Shown: in pieces, positions 52,496 through 62,176 of the stretch
Numbering within the stretch: the stretch's first letter is position 1
How the letters are laid out: the number at the start of each line of letters is the position of its first letter
Assembly: GCA_035651755.1 (NCBI GenBank)
Contig: DASRFA010000017.1
Coordinates: 62,001 to 126,000 of the forward strand
Origin: DASRFA01 sp035651755
GTDB lineage: Bacteria > Desulfobacterota > Binatia > UBA12015
Length of the DNA: 64,000 nucleotides
Reading direction: 5' to 3'
The notes under the pieces: model-generated
Seen by the model: the letters and a program-made list of their open reading frames with translations, nothing else
Database searches by the model: none
Told to the model about the DNA's origin: nothing
Position numbers and translations under genes: made by a program

Positions 52496-52521
52496 GCGCC
52501 GACGCATCGAGGAGGACGACC

Positions 52522-53307
52522 ATGCGCTTGAAGGACAAGGTGGCGATCATCACCGGCGGCGGGCAGGGCATCGGCCGCGAGTACGCGCTCCGCTTCGCCC
52601 GGGAAGGCGCGAAGGTCGTCATCGGAGACATCCGCGAGACCGAGGCGAGGGCAGTCGTGCAGGAGATGGCCGATCTCGGAGCCGAGGGGCTGGCGCTCCG
52701 CACCGACGTGTCGAAGGAGGAGGACACGAAGCGCCTCGCCGCCGCGGCGCACGAGAAGTTCGGACGCATCGACGTCCTGCTGAACAACGCCGCGATCTTC
52801 TACGACATGAACCTCGCCGACCAGAGCCTCGAGTACTTCAACAAGATGCTGTCGGTGAACCTCACCGGCGTCTGGCTGTGCTCGCGCGCGGTCGAGCCGT
52901 ACATGAAGCGCCAGAGAAAGGGGAAGATCATCCACCAGTCCTCGACCGCCGCCTACATCGGCAACGCGGGTACCGTCGACACGTCGGATCCGGACGTGCC
53001 GTCGCCGGCGCCGCACTACAGCGTGTCGAAGATCGGCGTCGCCGGATTGACGAAGTACATGGCCGGCTTTCTCGGGCCGTGGGGCATCAACGTCAACACG
53101 ATCTGCCCCGGGCTCACCCTCACCGAAGCGGCGAAGCGCATCGTGCCCGACGAGATGATGACGATGCTGCCGATGTTCAACGCGTTGAAGCGCGCGCTCC
53201 AGCCGCAGGACCTGACGGGCACCGCGGTGTTCCTCGCGTCGGAGGACAGCGACATGATGACCGGCCAGGTGCTCGTCGTCGACGGCGGCATGATCATGCT
53301 CGGGTAG
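52522..53307 (+). CDS. Short-chain dehydrogenase/reductase
   Basis: The product has 261 residues. ATG 52522 follows GGAGG. Cofactor motif ITGGGQGIGREYALRFA with acidic GDIRE (NAD preference), NNAA, catalytic Ser-Tyr-Lys in HQSSTAAY and HYSVSKIGVAGL, and the C-terminal VDGGM. It would oxidise or reduce a hydroxy/keto group of the activated acid. Confidence 0.92.
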   Translation: MRLKDKVAIITGGGQGIGREYALRFAREGAKVVIGDIRETEARAVVQEMADLGAEGLALRTDVSKEEDTKRLAAAAHEKFGRIDVLLNNAAIFYDMNLADQSLEYFNKMLSVNLTGVWLCSRAVEPYMKRQRKGKIIHQSSTAAYIGNAGTVDTSDPDVPSPAPHYSVSKIGVAGLTKYMAGFLGPWGINVNTICPGLTLTEAAKRIVPDEMMTMLPMFNALKRALQPQDLTGTAVFLASEDSDMMTGQVLVVDGGMIMLG

Positions 53308-53311
53308 GCGC

Positions 53312-55009
53312 GTGATCGACCTCGAAACCTTGCGAAGCGCGGGCAGCGGACAGGCCCACGGCGACGGCCCGGAGCGCCTCGGGCTGCTCGCATCTGCGCT
53401 CGCCGGCCGCCCGCTCGAGGTCGCCGCCGGCTCACCCGGCGAGCGCGCGTGGACCGACGGGAGGACCGTCTTCGTCGATGCGGACTCCGGCGCGCCCGAC
53501 CGGCTCCGGGCGGTCGCCGTGCAGGCGTCGCTCCTCGCAGCCGGAAGCCTCGAACGCGACGTCGTACGCAAGCTGACTCGGCGCCCGACGTTGGCCAGAC
53601 GATACCTCGCCGTGGAAGGCCATCGCGCGCTCGCCGCGATCGAGGACGTCCTGCCACCCGTCGTGCGGTCTCTCATCGACGCCGAAGCGGTGGCGCGCGC
53701 GGACTCGCCCGGTGCGTCGCTCGACGCGGCGCTGAGCCGGGCGGCGATCGCCGACCCGCCCGAGAGCTTCGGGACCATCCGCGCTCGAGACCTCCTGGCA
53801 TCCGTCGCCAACGCGGAGGTCTCGCCCACGGCACGCGGGCAAGCGCCGCGCGAGCGCCGCAGGGAGGTGCTGGCCGAGATCGCGGACGACCTGACGATCG
53901 CCGACCCGTTCTCGATCTCCGTCGGCGGCGGTGGAGCGTTGGGCCGGTTGCTGGCGCGAGCGCTGCAGCTCGTCCGCCAGCTGCGGGGCGGCGGGCCTCC
54001 CGGCGCGGACGCGCCGACGCACCGGACACGGACCGGAGCTGGAGGGGGCGTGCTCGCGACGGGCATCGCGGGAGCACTGGAAGACACGTCCGTCGAACGC
54101 CGGGACGCGAGGTACCCGGAGTGGGACGCCCATCGCCGGCGCTATCGCCCCGACTGGTGCACGGTGCGCGAGGTCGAGCCGCGTCTCACCGACCATGTGC
54201 TCCTGCCGGCGCCCCCGGCGCACGGCTTGCGTCGACCGCTCGGCCGCCTCGGCACCGGCCTCGATCGTTGCAACCGGCAGATCCAAGGCGCCGACATCGA
54301 CGTCGACGCGGTCGTCGAGGCACGCGTCGCGGCGATGGCCGGCTCGACACCGGACGAGGCGGTCTACCTCGACGTGCGTCGCCGCCGGCGCGACCTGTCC
54401 GTGCTGCTCCTCCTCGACGTCTCCGGCTCCGCCGCCGAGCGCAGTGCGGCGGGCGAGACGGTGCACGCGCATCAGCGCGCGGCGGCCGCCGCCCTCACGA
54501 CCGCTCTGCACGACCTCGGAGATCGCGTGGCGCTCTATGCCTACCGCTCTCACGGACGATCCGACGTCCAGCTGATGCCGGTGAAGCTTTTCGACGACGG
54601 CATGGACGTCGTCGTCCTGCGCCGTCTCGACGGCCTCGCTCCAGCCGCCTACTCGCGGCTCGGCGCGGCGATCCGCCACGGCGCAGCCGTGCTGGAGCGG
54701 CGCGGCCGGACGTCGCGTCGCCTTCTCGTCGTGCTCTCCGACGGGCTGGCCTACGACCATGGGTACGAGCTCGCGTACGGCGCAGCCGACGCGCGGCGCG
54801 CGCTCGCCGAGGCGCGTCGCCGGGGCACGGGGTGTGTTTGCTTGACGGTGGGTGCCGGCACGGATCCGGAGACGCTCCGGCGCGTCTTCGGAAGCGCCGC
54901 GCACGCCACGGCTCCGAGGACCGAGCAGCTCGCGCAGGTGATCGGTCCGCTGTTTCGCGCGGCTCTCCGCTCCGCAGAGGTCCCGCGGCGACGGATCGCG
55001 AGGCGGTAG
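53312..55009 (+). CDS. NorD/CbbO-like VWA-domain protein
   Basis: The product has 565 residues from GTG 53312. The C-terminal von Willebrand A domain has the MIDAS motif LLLLDVSGSAAE (D369, S371, S373), later LVVLSDGLAYDHGYE. The N-terminal 300 residues are helical and poorly conserved, as in NorD and CbbO. It partners with the next AAA+ ATPase. Such pairs activate metalloenzymes (RuBisCO or nitric oxide reductase). Neither target gene is in view, so it may serve an iron enzyme of this operon. Confidence 0.82.
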   Translation: MIDLETLRSAGSGQAHGDGPERLGLLASALAGRPLEVAAGSPGERAWTDGRTVFVDADSGAPDRLRAVAVQASLLAAGSLERDVVRKLTRRPTLARRYLAVEGHRALAAIEDVLPPVVRSLIDAEAVARADSPGASLDAALSRAAIADPPESFGTIRARDLLASVANAEVSPTARGQAPRERRREVLAEIADDLTIADPFSISVGGGGALGRLLARALQLVRQLRGGGPPGADAPTHRTRTGAGGGVLATGIAGALEDTSVERRDARYPEWDAHRRRYRPDWCTVREVEPRLTDHVLLPAPPAHGLRRPLGRLGTGLDRCNRQIQGADIDVDAVVEARVAAMAGSTPDEAVYLDVRRRRRDLSVLLLLDVSGSAAERSAAGETVHAHQRAAAAALTTALHDLGDRVALYAYRSHGRSDVQLMPVKLFDDGMDVVVLRRLDGLAPAAYSRLGAAIRHGAAVLERRGRTSRRLLVVLSDGLAYDHGYELAYGAADARRALAEARRRGTGCVCLTVGAGTDPETLRRVFGSAAHATAPRTEQLAQVIGPLFRAALRSAEVPRRRIARR

Positions 55010-55854
55010 TGTCGACCGGCGGTGCTCGAACGTCCCCCGTCGATCGAATGACGAGCGCGGCTCGCGGGCCGCGACCTCATTACGTCGCCATCGGAAACGA
55101 AGAGCGGGTGTTCCAGGCGGCGTTCCGGCAGGGCTTGTCGGTCGTGCTCAAGGGACCCACGGGCTGCGGGAAGACGCGCTTCGTCGAGGCCATGGCCCAC
55201 GACCTCGACCGCCCGCTCGTCACGGTCGCCTGCCACGACGATTTGACGACCGCGGACCTCGTCGGCCGGTTCCTTCTGCGCGGCGGCGAGACCGAGTGGG
55301 TCGACGGCCCCCTGACGCGGGCCGTGCGCGAGGGCGCGATCTGCTATCTCGACGAGGTCGTCGAGGCGCGCCAGGATACGACGGTCGTTCTCCATCCGCT
55401 GGCCGACCACCGCCGCCAGCTTCCGATCGAGCGCCTCGGCGTGACGCTCGATGCCGCGCCCGGCTTCTGCCTGGTCGTGTCGTACAACCCCGGCTACCAG
55501 AGCGTTCTCAAGGACCTGAAGGACTCGACGCGCCAGCGGATGGTCGCCATCGAGCTCGGATTTCCGCCCGCGGACGTCGAGGAGAAGATCGTCGCACACG
55601 AGGCGGGCATCGATGGCGGGACGGCGGCGGAGCTCGTGCGGCTCGGCCAGGCCATCCGTCGGCTCGAGACGACCGGCCTCCGCGAGGTCGCGTCGACGCG
55701 GGTCCTCATCGCCGCCGCGCGGCTCGTCGCCGAAGGACTGAGCCCGCGCGAGGCCGCTCGCGCGGCCGTCGTCGGACCGCTCACCGACGATGCAACGGTG
55801 ACGAGCGGGCTCCTCGAGATGATCCGCGTGTACTTGACGGACCCGGCAGGCTGA
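55009..55854 (+). CDS. NorQ/CbbQ-like MoxR-type AAA+ ATPase
   Basis: The product has 281 residues from GTG 55009, which overlaps the previous stop; ATG 55048 is an alternative. Walker A GPTGCGKTRF near residues 49-58, CHDDLTTADLVGRFLLRGGE, Walker B AICYLDEVVEAR, then VVSYNPGYQ and STRQRMVAIELG. This matches NorQ/NirQ/CbbQ. It forms a hexamer that, with the VWA partner, remodels a metalloenzyme. Confidence 0.88.
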   Translation: MSTGGARTSPVDRMTSAARGPRPHYVAIGNEERVFQAAFRQGLSVVLKGPTGCGKTRFVEAMAHDLDRPLVTVACHDDLTTADLVGRFLLRGGETEWVDGPLTRAVREGAICYLDEVVEARQDTTVVLHPLADHRRQLPIERLGVTLDAAPGFCLVVSYNPGYQSVLKDLKDSTRQRMVAIELGFPPADVEEKIVAHEAGIDGGTAAELVRLGQAIRRLETTGLREVASTRVLIAAARLVAEGLSPREAARAAVVGPLTDDATVTSGLLEMIRVYLTDPAG

Positions 55855-55882
55855 CACGCGTCCGCAGAGACCCGGAGACGAA

Positions 55883-56995
55883 ATGTCGTACGAGAGCACC
55901 GCGCAGCCGATCAAGCTGGGCTACCTCTTCGACTTCCGGCTGCCCGCGTACTTCCCGAAGGAGATGCGCGACGACCTGACCCAGACGTTCGCGCTCGTGT
56001 TCGACGAGGGCCTGAAGCAGCGGATCCTCGATCGTCCGGTGGAGATCGTGTTTCGCGAGGTCGAGGGCCTTCCGAAGGGAACCGTCAAGGCCGTCATCGA
56101 CGCGTACGGCGAGCTCGTGGACGAGGGCTGCCTCGCGATCTTCGGCCCGAGCATCAGCGACAACGCCGTACCGACGCGCGAGGCGATCGAGCAGCGCTTC
56201 CGCGTTCCGGCGGTGAGCGTGACCGGCTCCGAGGACTGGCTCGGCGAGTGGACGTTCTCGTTTCCGCAAGGATCGTTGACGGACGAGCCCATCTTCTGGA
56301 CCGACCTGCTCGCGAAAAGCGGGCACGGCGACGTCGGCGTCCTGGTCGAGCAGTCGCTCGTCGGCGAGAGCTACCTGAAGAGCTTCGCGAGCGCGTGCCG
56401 CGACGTCGGAATTCGCATCGTCGCAGAGGAGCGGCTCGCGCAGACGGCGCAGGACGTCGACGACGCGATCCTGAGGATGCGCGCGGCCGAGCCGGCCGCG
56501 CTCGTCCACTGCGGATTCGGCTTCGGGATCCTGCACGTGAACTCGGCGCTCGAGGCGCTCGGCTGGGACCCGCCCCGCTTCACGAGCACGGCGTTCCAGA
56601 ACGCGTGGCTCAACCCCGTTCTGTGGAACGCATTCCTCGGCTGGACGGGAGTCGACCAGTACGACGAGTCGAACCTCGTCGGGCAGCGCTTCCTCGACCG
56701 GTACGAGGCACGGTACGGCCGGCGCCCGGAATACTGCGTCCCGGTCGTGAACCGAGACATCGCGACGGCGCTCCTCCGCGCCTTCGCCGACGCGCGTCCG
56801 CTGAGCCCGCGCGGCGTCAAGGAATCCCTCGAGCGGGTGAAGATGCTGCCCGCGGCGAGCGGCGCGCCGGGCACGCGCATCTGCTTCGGCAAGTGGGTTC
56901 ACCGCGCCTGGATGGGCGCGGGCTATCTCGTCGCCCGGCGGCTCGACCCGGATGGCGTCCACTCCCACCTCGTGGATCGCTTCGGGGAGGGATGA
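55883..56995 (+). CDS. Signal-less Leu/Ile/Val-binding-type periplasmic-fold protein
   Basis: The product has 370 residues. Peripla_BP_6-like: IKLGYLFDFRLPAYFPKEMR, AIFGPSISDNAVPTREAIEQ, WTDLLAKSGHGDVGVLVEQS and FTSTAFQNAWLN. It lacks a Sec or twin-arginine signal and no permease or ATPase is nearby, so it is probably a cytoplasmic binding protein, perhaps a substrate sensor or carrier. ATG 55883 follows GGAGAC. Confidence 0.8.
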   Translation: MSYESTAQPIKLGYLFDFRLPAYFPKEMRDDLTQTFALVFDEGLKQRILDRPVEIVFREVEGLPKGTVKAVIDAYGELVDEGCLAIFGPSISDNAVPTREAIEQRFRVPAVSVTGSEDWLGEWTFSFPQGSLTDEPIFWTDLLAKSGHGDVGVLVEQSLVGESYLKSFASACRDVGIRIVAEERLAQTAQDVDDAILRMRAAEPAALVHCGFGFGILHVNSALEALGWDPPRFTSTAFQNAWLNPVLWNAFLGWTGVDQYDESNLVGQRFLDRYEARYGRRPEYCVPVVNRDIATALLRAFADARPLSPRGVKESLERVKMLPAASGAPGTRICFGKWVHRAWMGAGYLVARRLDPDGVHSHLVDRFGEG

Positions 56996-56999
56996 CGCG

Positions 57000-58145
57000 A
57001 TGGCCTACGCGACGACGACGGAGCGCACGCAGCGGTCGATGAACAGCTCCGCCGCCGCTCCGCAGCGGTCGACGATGGCCGCCGTGCTGTGGTCGGCGGT
57101 CGTCATCCTCGTGCTCGGGGCGATCGCCTACAACGCGCGCTCGGGTGCCGTGTCGCCGCGGATCGCCAACCCGGAGGTGGCGGGGGTCCCACGGCCGGTG
57201 GAGTTCCTCTTCGGCTGGAGCGGCTGGCTCGCCCTGCACCAGATCGGGACGGTCGTCATGATGCTCGCGCTCGTCGCCGCGTTCGCGTGGGCGTGGCGCC
57301 GGCATCCGGCGCACCCGTATCTCCTGATGATCCTCGCCTCGACGGCGATCGTCTGGCAGGACCCGATCATGAACTGGGCACCGTACGCGGTGTACAACCC
57401 CCAGCTCTGGCACTTCCCCGAGGACTGGCCGCTCGTCCGGCTGTCGCCGACCGTCGAGCCCTTCATCGTCATCGGGTACTCGACGTTCTACTTCATCGCG
57501 CCGTTCTTCTCCGGCATCTGGGTGCTGCGGCGTCTCCAGGCGCGCGCGTCGACCGACTCCTTCGTCTGGCGCCGCCCGCTCGTCACGCTCGCGCTTCTGA
57601 TCTTTTCGACCGGATTCCTGATTGACGCGGCCCTCGAGATCTTTCTCGTCCACACGGGCCTCTACATCTACTCGCAGGTCATCCCGTGGGGGTCGTTGTT
57701 CGCCGGAACGACCTTCCAGTTCCCGCTCATCTGGGAGTCCGCGCTCGTCACCGTGGTGATGGTTCCGGCCGGCGTCCTGTGCCACCGCGACGACACCGGA
57801 CGAACGCAAGCCGAGAAGCTCGCGCGCAGGCTGCCCTGGCTCCGCGACCGCCCCGCCCTCGCGACGTTCGTCGTGATGGCCGTCGTGCTGAACCTCGCGT
57901 ACTTCGTCTACGGCGCGGGCTTCGGCGCCATCCGGGCGTCCGGGCTGGCCACGTCGGTCGCGTGCCCGTGGCCGTATCCCGAGGCCAAGGTCTACGACCC
58001 GCAGGGATTCTTCGAGCGGGAGGGACAGCCCGGGCCCTACTTCGAGGGACACTGGAGCCGCTGGATGACCGCCCAGCCGGACGGCCGGCCGACCGTCAAC
58101 CAAATGAAGCCCGATGCCGCCTGCAGGCGCCGCGATGGCGCGTGA
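57000..58145 (+). CDS. AveC-family (spirocyclase-like) membrane protein
   Basis: The product has 381 residues and seven or more membrane helices. The motif WQDPIMNWAPYAVYNPQLWH and the later FFEREGQPGPYFEGHW region match AveC-like proteins, seen in polyketide/spiroketal genes and, in large numbers, in mycobacteria and other lipid degraders. The reaction here is unknown. ATG 57000 follows GGGAGG, and the gene overlaps the next one by 11 nt. Confidence 0.82.
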   Translation: MAYATTTERTQRSMNSSAAAPQRSTMAAVLWSAVVILVLGAIAYNARSGAVSPRIANPEVAGVPRPVEFLFGWSGWLALHQIGTVVMMLALVAAFAWAWRRHPAHPYLLMILASTAIVWQDPIMNWAPYAVYNPQLWHFPEDWPLVRLSPTVEPFIVIGYSTFYFIAPFFSGIWVLRRLQARASTDSFVWRRPLVTLALLIFSTGFLIDAALEIFLVHTGLYIYSQVIPWGSLFAGTTFQFPLIWESALVTVVMVPAGVLCHRDDTGRTQAEKLARRLPWLRDRPALATFVVMAVVLNLAYFVYGAGFGAIRASGLATSVACPWPYPEAKVYDPQGFFEREGQPGPYFEGHWSRWMTAQPDGRPTVNQMKPDAACRRRDGA

Positions 58146-59076
58146 GCCGCGGAGCGTCGTCATCACCGGCGCGTCGCGCGGGCTCGGCTTCGCGTCGGCG
58201 ACCCGTCTCTACGAGAAGGGATGGCGCGTCGTCGGAGCGATGCGCTCCCCGGAGACGGGGCTCGAGCGCCTGCGCGCGGCGACGGGCGCCGGGCCGGACG
58301 ATGCGCGCCTCGTCGGCGTCCGGCTCGATCTCGACGATCCGTCGTCGATCGTCTCGGCCGCGAGGGCGATCGAGCGGGCGGTCGGTGCGCCCGACGCCCT
58401 CGTGCACAACGCGGGGATCGCGGCGGTGGGGTGCGTCGAGGAGATGCCGTTCGACGTCTGGGAGCGGCTCTTCCGGACGAACCTGTTCGGAGCCGTCCGG
58501 CTCACCCGGGAGCTCCTTCCGTCGATGCGCGCCGCGCGCCGGGGGCGGATCCTCGTCGTATCGAGCCAGGGCGGCATCCGCGGAATGCCGTCGATCAGCG
58601 CTTACTCCGCCGCCAAAGGAGCCCTCGAGCGGTGGGCCGAGGCGCTCGCCGAGGAGATCGCACCGTACGGCCTGGGCGTCGCGATCGTCGTGGCCGGGAT
58701 GTTCAAGACCGACATCCTCACCGAGCAGACGCCCCACTACGGGAACCCGACCGGGCCGTACGCGACCCACTACGCCGGCATCGAGCGCACCGGCCGCTCG
58801 ATGATGGCGTACCTGGCGAACCCGCCCGAGCGCTTCGCGGCGTCGCTCGCCAGGATCCTCGACGAGCGAGCCCCGTTCGCCAGGCACGCGGTCGGGCTCG
58901 ATGCGCGCCTGCTGCTCCTCGGCAGCCGTCTCCTCTCCGGTCGGCTTCTCCACCGGGTCATTCGTCTCGCGATGGGCCTGCCGCGACACGGCGCGCTCCA
59001 GGAGCGCACGCGAGATCACTCGGCTCGAGCGGTCGTGGACGGCTCGCCATCCGAAGAAAGCAAGCAGCATGGTTGA
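58135..59076 (+). CDS. Short-chain dehydrogenase/reductase 2
   Basis: The product has 313 residues from ATG 58135. Cofactor motif ITGASRGLGFASATRL, HNAG, catalytic VVSSQGG and AYSAAKGALERW. The C-terminal 60 residues contain a hydrophobic stretch, as in retinol dehydrogenase-like SDRs acting on lipid substrates. Overlaps both neighbours. Confidence 0.9.
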   Translation: MAREPRSVVITGASRGLGFASATRLYEKGWRVVGAMRSPETGLERLRAATGAGPDDARLVGVRLDLDDPSSIVSAARAIERAVGAPDALVHNAGIAAVGCVEEMPFDVWERLFRTNLFGAVRLTRELLPSMRAARRGRILVVSSQGGIRGMPSISAYSAAKGALERWAEALAEEIAPYGLGVAIVVAGMFKTDILTEQTPHYGNPTGPYATHYAGIERTGRSMMAYLANPPERFAASLARILDERAPFARHAVGLDARLLLLGSRLLSGRLLHRVIRLAMGLPRHGALQERTRDHSARAVVDGSPSEESKQHG

Positions 59077-60553
59077 CACGTCGAAGCTTCGTTTCGAGTC
59101 GAGAATGATGATCGACGGCAAGCTCGTCGATGGGGAAGCCGGCACGTTCGTGAACGTCAATCCGGCGAACGAGGACGTGCTGGGCGAGGTCGCCGACGCG
59201 TCGAAGGCGGACATGCAGCGCGCGATCGACGCCGCCCGGCGCGCCTTCGACGAGACCCGCTGGGCGACCGACCGCGAGCTCCGAAAGCGCTGCCTCGGGC
59301 AGCTCCAGAACGCGCTCGAAGCGGAGCGGGAGCCGCTCCGCGAGGAGCTGATCCTCGAGGCCGGCTGCCCGCGCCTGGTGACGCACGGGGCGCAGCTCGA
59401 CGCCCCGCTGCGGAGCGCGCTCACCTATCCCGTGCAGCTGATCGACGAGTATCCCTGGGAGACGGACCTCGGCGACGCCCTCGTCGAGCTCACCGGCCAG
59501 GTCAACACGCGGAAGATCTGGCGCGAGCCGGTGGGCGTGGTCGGCGCGATCGTTCCGTGGAACTTCCCCTTCGAGGTGACGATCAACAAGCTCGGTCAAG
59601 CACTCGCCACGGGCAACACGGTGGTGCTGAAGCCGGCGCCCGACACGCCGTTCAACGCGACCCGCCTCGGGCGCCTGGTCGCCGAGTCGACGGACTTCCC
59701 GCCCGGCGTGGTCAACGTCGTCACCGCGTCCGACCATCTCGTCGGCGAGGAGCTCACGCTGTCGCCGAAGGTCGACCTCATCTCCTTCACCGGCTCGACC
59801 GCCGTCGGGAGGCGGATCATGGAGAAAGGCGCGGCGACGATGAAGCGCCTGTTCCTCGAGCTCGGCGGCAAGTCGGCCACCATCGTGCTCGAGGACGCCG
59901 ACCTCTCGCAGGCCTGTCTGATCGGGATCGCGCCCTGCATGCACGCCGGCCAGGGCTGCGCGATTCCGACGCGGATGCTGGTCCCGCGCTCGCGCTACGA
60001 CGAGGGCGTCCAGATCCTGCAAGCGATGTACGCCTCGATCGCCCCCGGCGATCCGCAGGATCCCGGCACGCTGTGCGGCCCGGTGATCTCGGCGAAGCAG
60101 CGCACGCGGATCCTCGGCTACATCCGGAAAGGCATCGACGAGGGAGCCAAGCTCCTCGTCGGTGGCACCGACGTCCCCGCCGCGCGAGACAAGGGGTTCT
60201 GGGTCGCTCCGACCTTGTTCGTCGACGTCGACAACGCGATGACGATCGCGCAGGAAGAGATCTTCGGTCCGGTGCTCGCCGTCATCCCGTACGACGACGA
60301 GGAACACGCGATCCGGATCGCCAACGACAGCATCTACGGGCTCGCCGGCAACGTCATGTCGGGATCGCTGGACCGAGCGCTGGGCGTCGCCCGGCGCCTC
60401 CGGGCCGGCTTCATGGGGGTCAACGGCGGCGCACCTTACGGCGCCGACGTCCCGTTCGGCGGGTACAAGGCGAGCGGCGTCGGCCGGCAGAACGGCCGCG
60501 CCGGCTTCGATCAGTACACCGAGGTCAAGTCCGTCGCTTACCCCGTCGGCTGA
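59069..60553 (+). CDS. Aldehyde dehydrogenase
   Basis: The product has 494 residues. PWNFPFEV, Rossmann FTGSTAVGRRI, catalytic E264 in LELGGKSA and nucleophile C297 in GQGCAIP; then QEEIFGPVL and PFGGYKASG. It oxidises an aldehyde to an acid with NAD(P)+. Fits oxidation of an alcohol or aldehyde made by the P450 and SDR genes around it. ATG 59069 overlaps the SDR stop by 8 nt. Confidence 0.93.
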   Translation: MVDTSKLRFESRMMIDGKLVDGEAGTFVNVNPANEDVLGEVADASKADMQRAIDAARRAFDETRWATDRELRKRCLGQLQNALEAEREPLREELILEAGCPRLVTHGAQLDAPLRSALTYPVQLIDEYPWETDLGDALVELTGQVNTRKIWREPVGVVGAIVPWNFPFEVTINKLGQALATGNTVVLKPAPDTPFNATRLGRLVAESTDFPPGVVNVVTASDHLVGEELTLSPKVDLISFTGSTAVGRRIMEKGAATMKRLFLELGGKSATIVLEDADLSQACLIGIAPCMHAGQGCAIPTRMLVPRSRYDEGVQILQAMYASIAPGDPQDPGTLCGPVISAKQRTRILGYIRKGIDEGAKLLVGGTDVPAARDKGFWVAPTLFVDVDNAMTIAQEEIFGPVLAVIPYDDEEHAIRIANDSIYGLAGNVMSGSLDRALGVARRLRAGFMGVNGGAPYGADVPFGGYKASGVGRQNGRAGFDQYTEVKSVAYPVG

Positions 60554-60566
60554 AGGAGCCACAGAG

Positions 60567-61832
60567 ATGGACCGCTACGAGCCGTTCTCCGAGGCGGTGC
60601 GGGAGGACCCGTATCCGTACTATGCGGCGCTGCGCGACGAGGCCCCGGTCTACTGGGCAGAGGGCGCCCAGGCCTGGTGTGTATCGCGATACGACGACGT
60701 GCAGTTCGTTCTGCGCAACGCCGAGCTCTTCTCCTCCGACGCCATGCGGACGATGCTCATGGGTGCTCCTGCAGGCGTCGACCCGCTCGAAGATCCCGGC
60801 GTGATGCAGCGCGCGCTGGCGCTGACGCAGGCGCTGGCCTTCCCCATGGAAGAGCTGATCAGCGCGCGCAACCTGATCGCCGAGGATCCGCCCCGGCACA
60901 CCGCGATGCGGAACCTCGTCAATCGCGGCTTCACTCCGCGGCGCGTCGCCATGTGGGAGCCGCGCGTGCGCGAGTTCGCGCGCGCGTGCGTGAACGAGAT
61001 GCGGCATGCGGACGAGATCGACCTGGTGGCGGCGTTCGCCATGCCGCTCCCGGTGCGCGTCATCTGCGAGATCCTCGGCGTGGAGCCCGAGCGGCGCGAC
61101 GACTTCAAGCGGTGGTCCGACCACATCATCGCGGGCACGACCGGCTCGACGCGCATGGTCGATCCGCTCACCAGCGGGTTCGCCGAGGCGATGGGGGCCC
61201 TCGCGGAGTACATTCGCGGCGTCGTGGCGCAGCGGACGAAGGACCCGAGCGATGACCTGATCAGCGTCCTGATCGCAGCACAGGACGGTGCAGGCCTCAG
61301 CGCGGCCGAAGTGACGATGTTCGTGCTGCTGCTCCTCGTCGCGGGCAACGAGACCACCACGCATCTGATCGGAAACGCGACGAACGCGCTCCTGAGCCAT
61401 CCGTCACAGCTCGCCCGCGTGGTTGCCGATCGAGGTCTCGTCCCGAGCTGGATCGAGGAAACCCTGCGCTGGGACGGGCCGGTCCAGTTCGTCTCGCGAC
61501 GGACGACCGACGAGGTCGAGCTCGCCGGCCAGCGAGTTCCCGCGAACGCCCACGTGGTCGCGATCCTCGGCTCGGCCAACCGGGACGAGCGGCACTGGGG
61601 CCCGACCGGAGAGCAGTTCGACGTCGCGCGCAATCCGCTGGGGCACCTGGCGTTCGGCTTCGGCAACCACTTCTGCCTCGGCGCGTCGCTGGCGCGGCTG
61701 GAAGCGCGCATCGCGCTCGAGGCGCTGCTCGACGAGCTGCCGCGCCGCGAGCGCAGCGAGCCGCACGTGGAGCACATCGACTCGTTCCTCATCCGCGGGC
61801 CGAAGCGCTTCCTGCTGCGGCTCGCGGCGTAA
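60567..61832 (+). CDS. Cytochrome P450 2
   Basis: The product has 421 residues. ATG 60567 follows AAGGAG. I-helix VAGNETTTHL, ExxR in EETLR, haem loop FGFGNHFCLGASLARLE with Cys370. Only moderately similar to the P450 at 47609, so the two probably act on different positions or substrates. Confidence 0.93.
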   Translation: MDRYEPFSEAVREDPYPYYAALRDEAPVYWAEGAQAWCVSRYDDVQFVLRNAELFSSDAMRTMLMGAPAGVDPLEDPGVMQRALALTQALAFPMEELISARNLIAEDPPRHTAMRNLVNRGFTPRRVAMWEPRVREFARACVNEMRHADEIDLVAAFAMPLPVRVICEILGVEPERRDDFKRWSDHIIAGTTGSTRMVDPLTSGFAEAMGALAEYIRGVVAQRTKDPSDDLISVLIAAQDGAGLSAAEVTMFVLLLLVAGNETTTHLIGNATNALLSHPSQLARVVADRGLVPSWIEETLRWDGPVQFVSRRTTDEVELAGQRVPANAHVVAILGSANRDERHWGPTGEQFDVARNPLGHLAFGFGNHFCLGASLARLEARIALEALLDELPRRERSEPHVEHIDSFLIRGPKRFLLRLAA

Positions 61833-61858
61833 CCGGGAGCGACGCGGCGGCGAAAGGG

Positions 61859-62158
61859 TCAGCCCCCGAAGTTCATCGACTGGGCGATGATCGCGAAGCC
61901 CTTCGTCGCCGCGAGGCGCTTGCCGACCACGGCCTGATACTCGGGCGACCGGTACCAGCCCTTCGCCGCTTCCGTGGAGTCGAACTTGACGACCACGGTC
62001 TGCGGCCCCGGCGGCGTCCCCTCGATCGTCTCCGCGGCGACGTCGAAGGCCACGAGCTCTCCGCCGTGGGACTGGATCGTTCGACCCGCAGCGGCCTGGT
62101 ACTCGCCGTAGAGCTTGGGGTCGTTCACGACGTACTGCGCGATGAAGTATGCGGCCAT
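61859..62158 (-). CDS. DUF1330 small protein
   Basis: The product has 99 residues. AAYFIAQYVVNDPKLYGEYQ, GGELVAFDVAAETIEGTPPG, VVVKFDSTEAAKGWYRSPEY and AIIAQSMNFGG match DUF1330 (ferredoxin-like alpha/beta dimer). Role unknown; common beside catabolic genes. It lies 18 bp from the next gene, same strand. Confidence 0.88.
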   Translation of the reverse strand: MAAYFIAQYVVNDPKLYGEYQAAAGRTIQSHGGELVAFDVAAETIEGTPPGPQTVVVKFDSTEAAKGWYRSPEYQAVVGKRLAATKGFAIIAQSMNFGG

Positions 62159-62176
62159 GGTTCCTCCTCCTGCGCT

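Noticed and set aside
53312..55854. RuBisCO activase (cbbQO) or nitric oxide reductase (norQD) operon
   Set aside because: No rubisco or nor structural genes are present in the window; named only by similarity.
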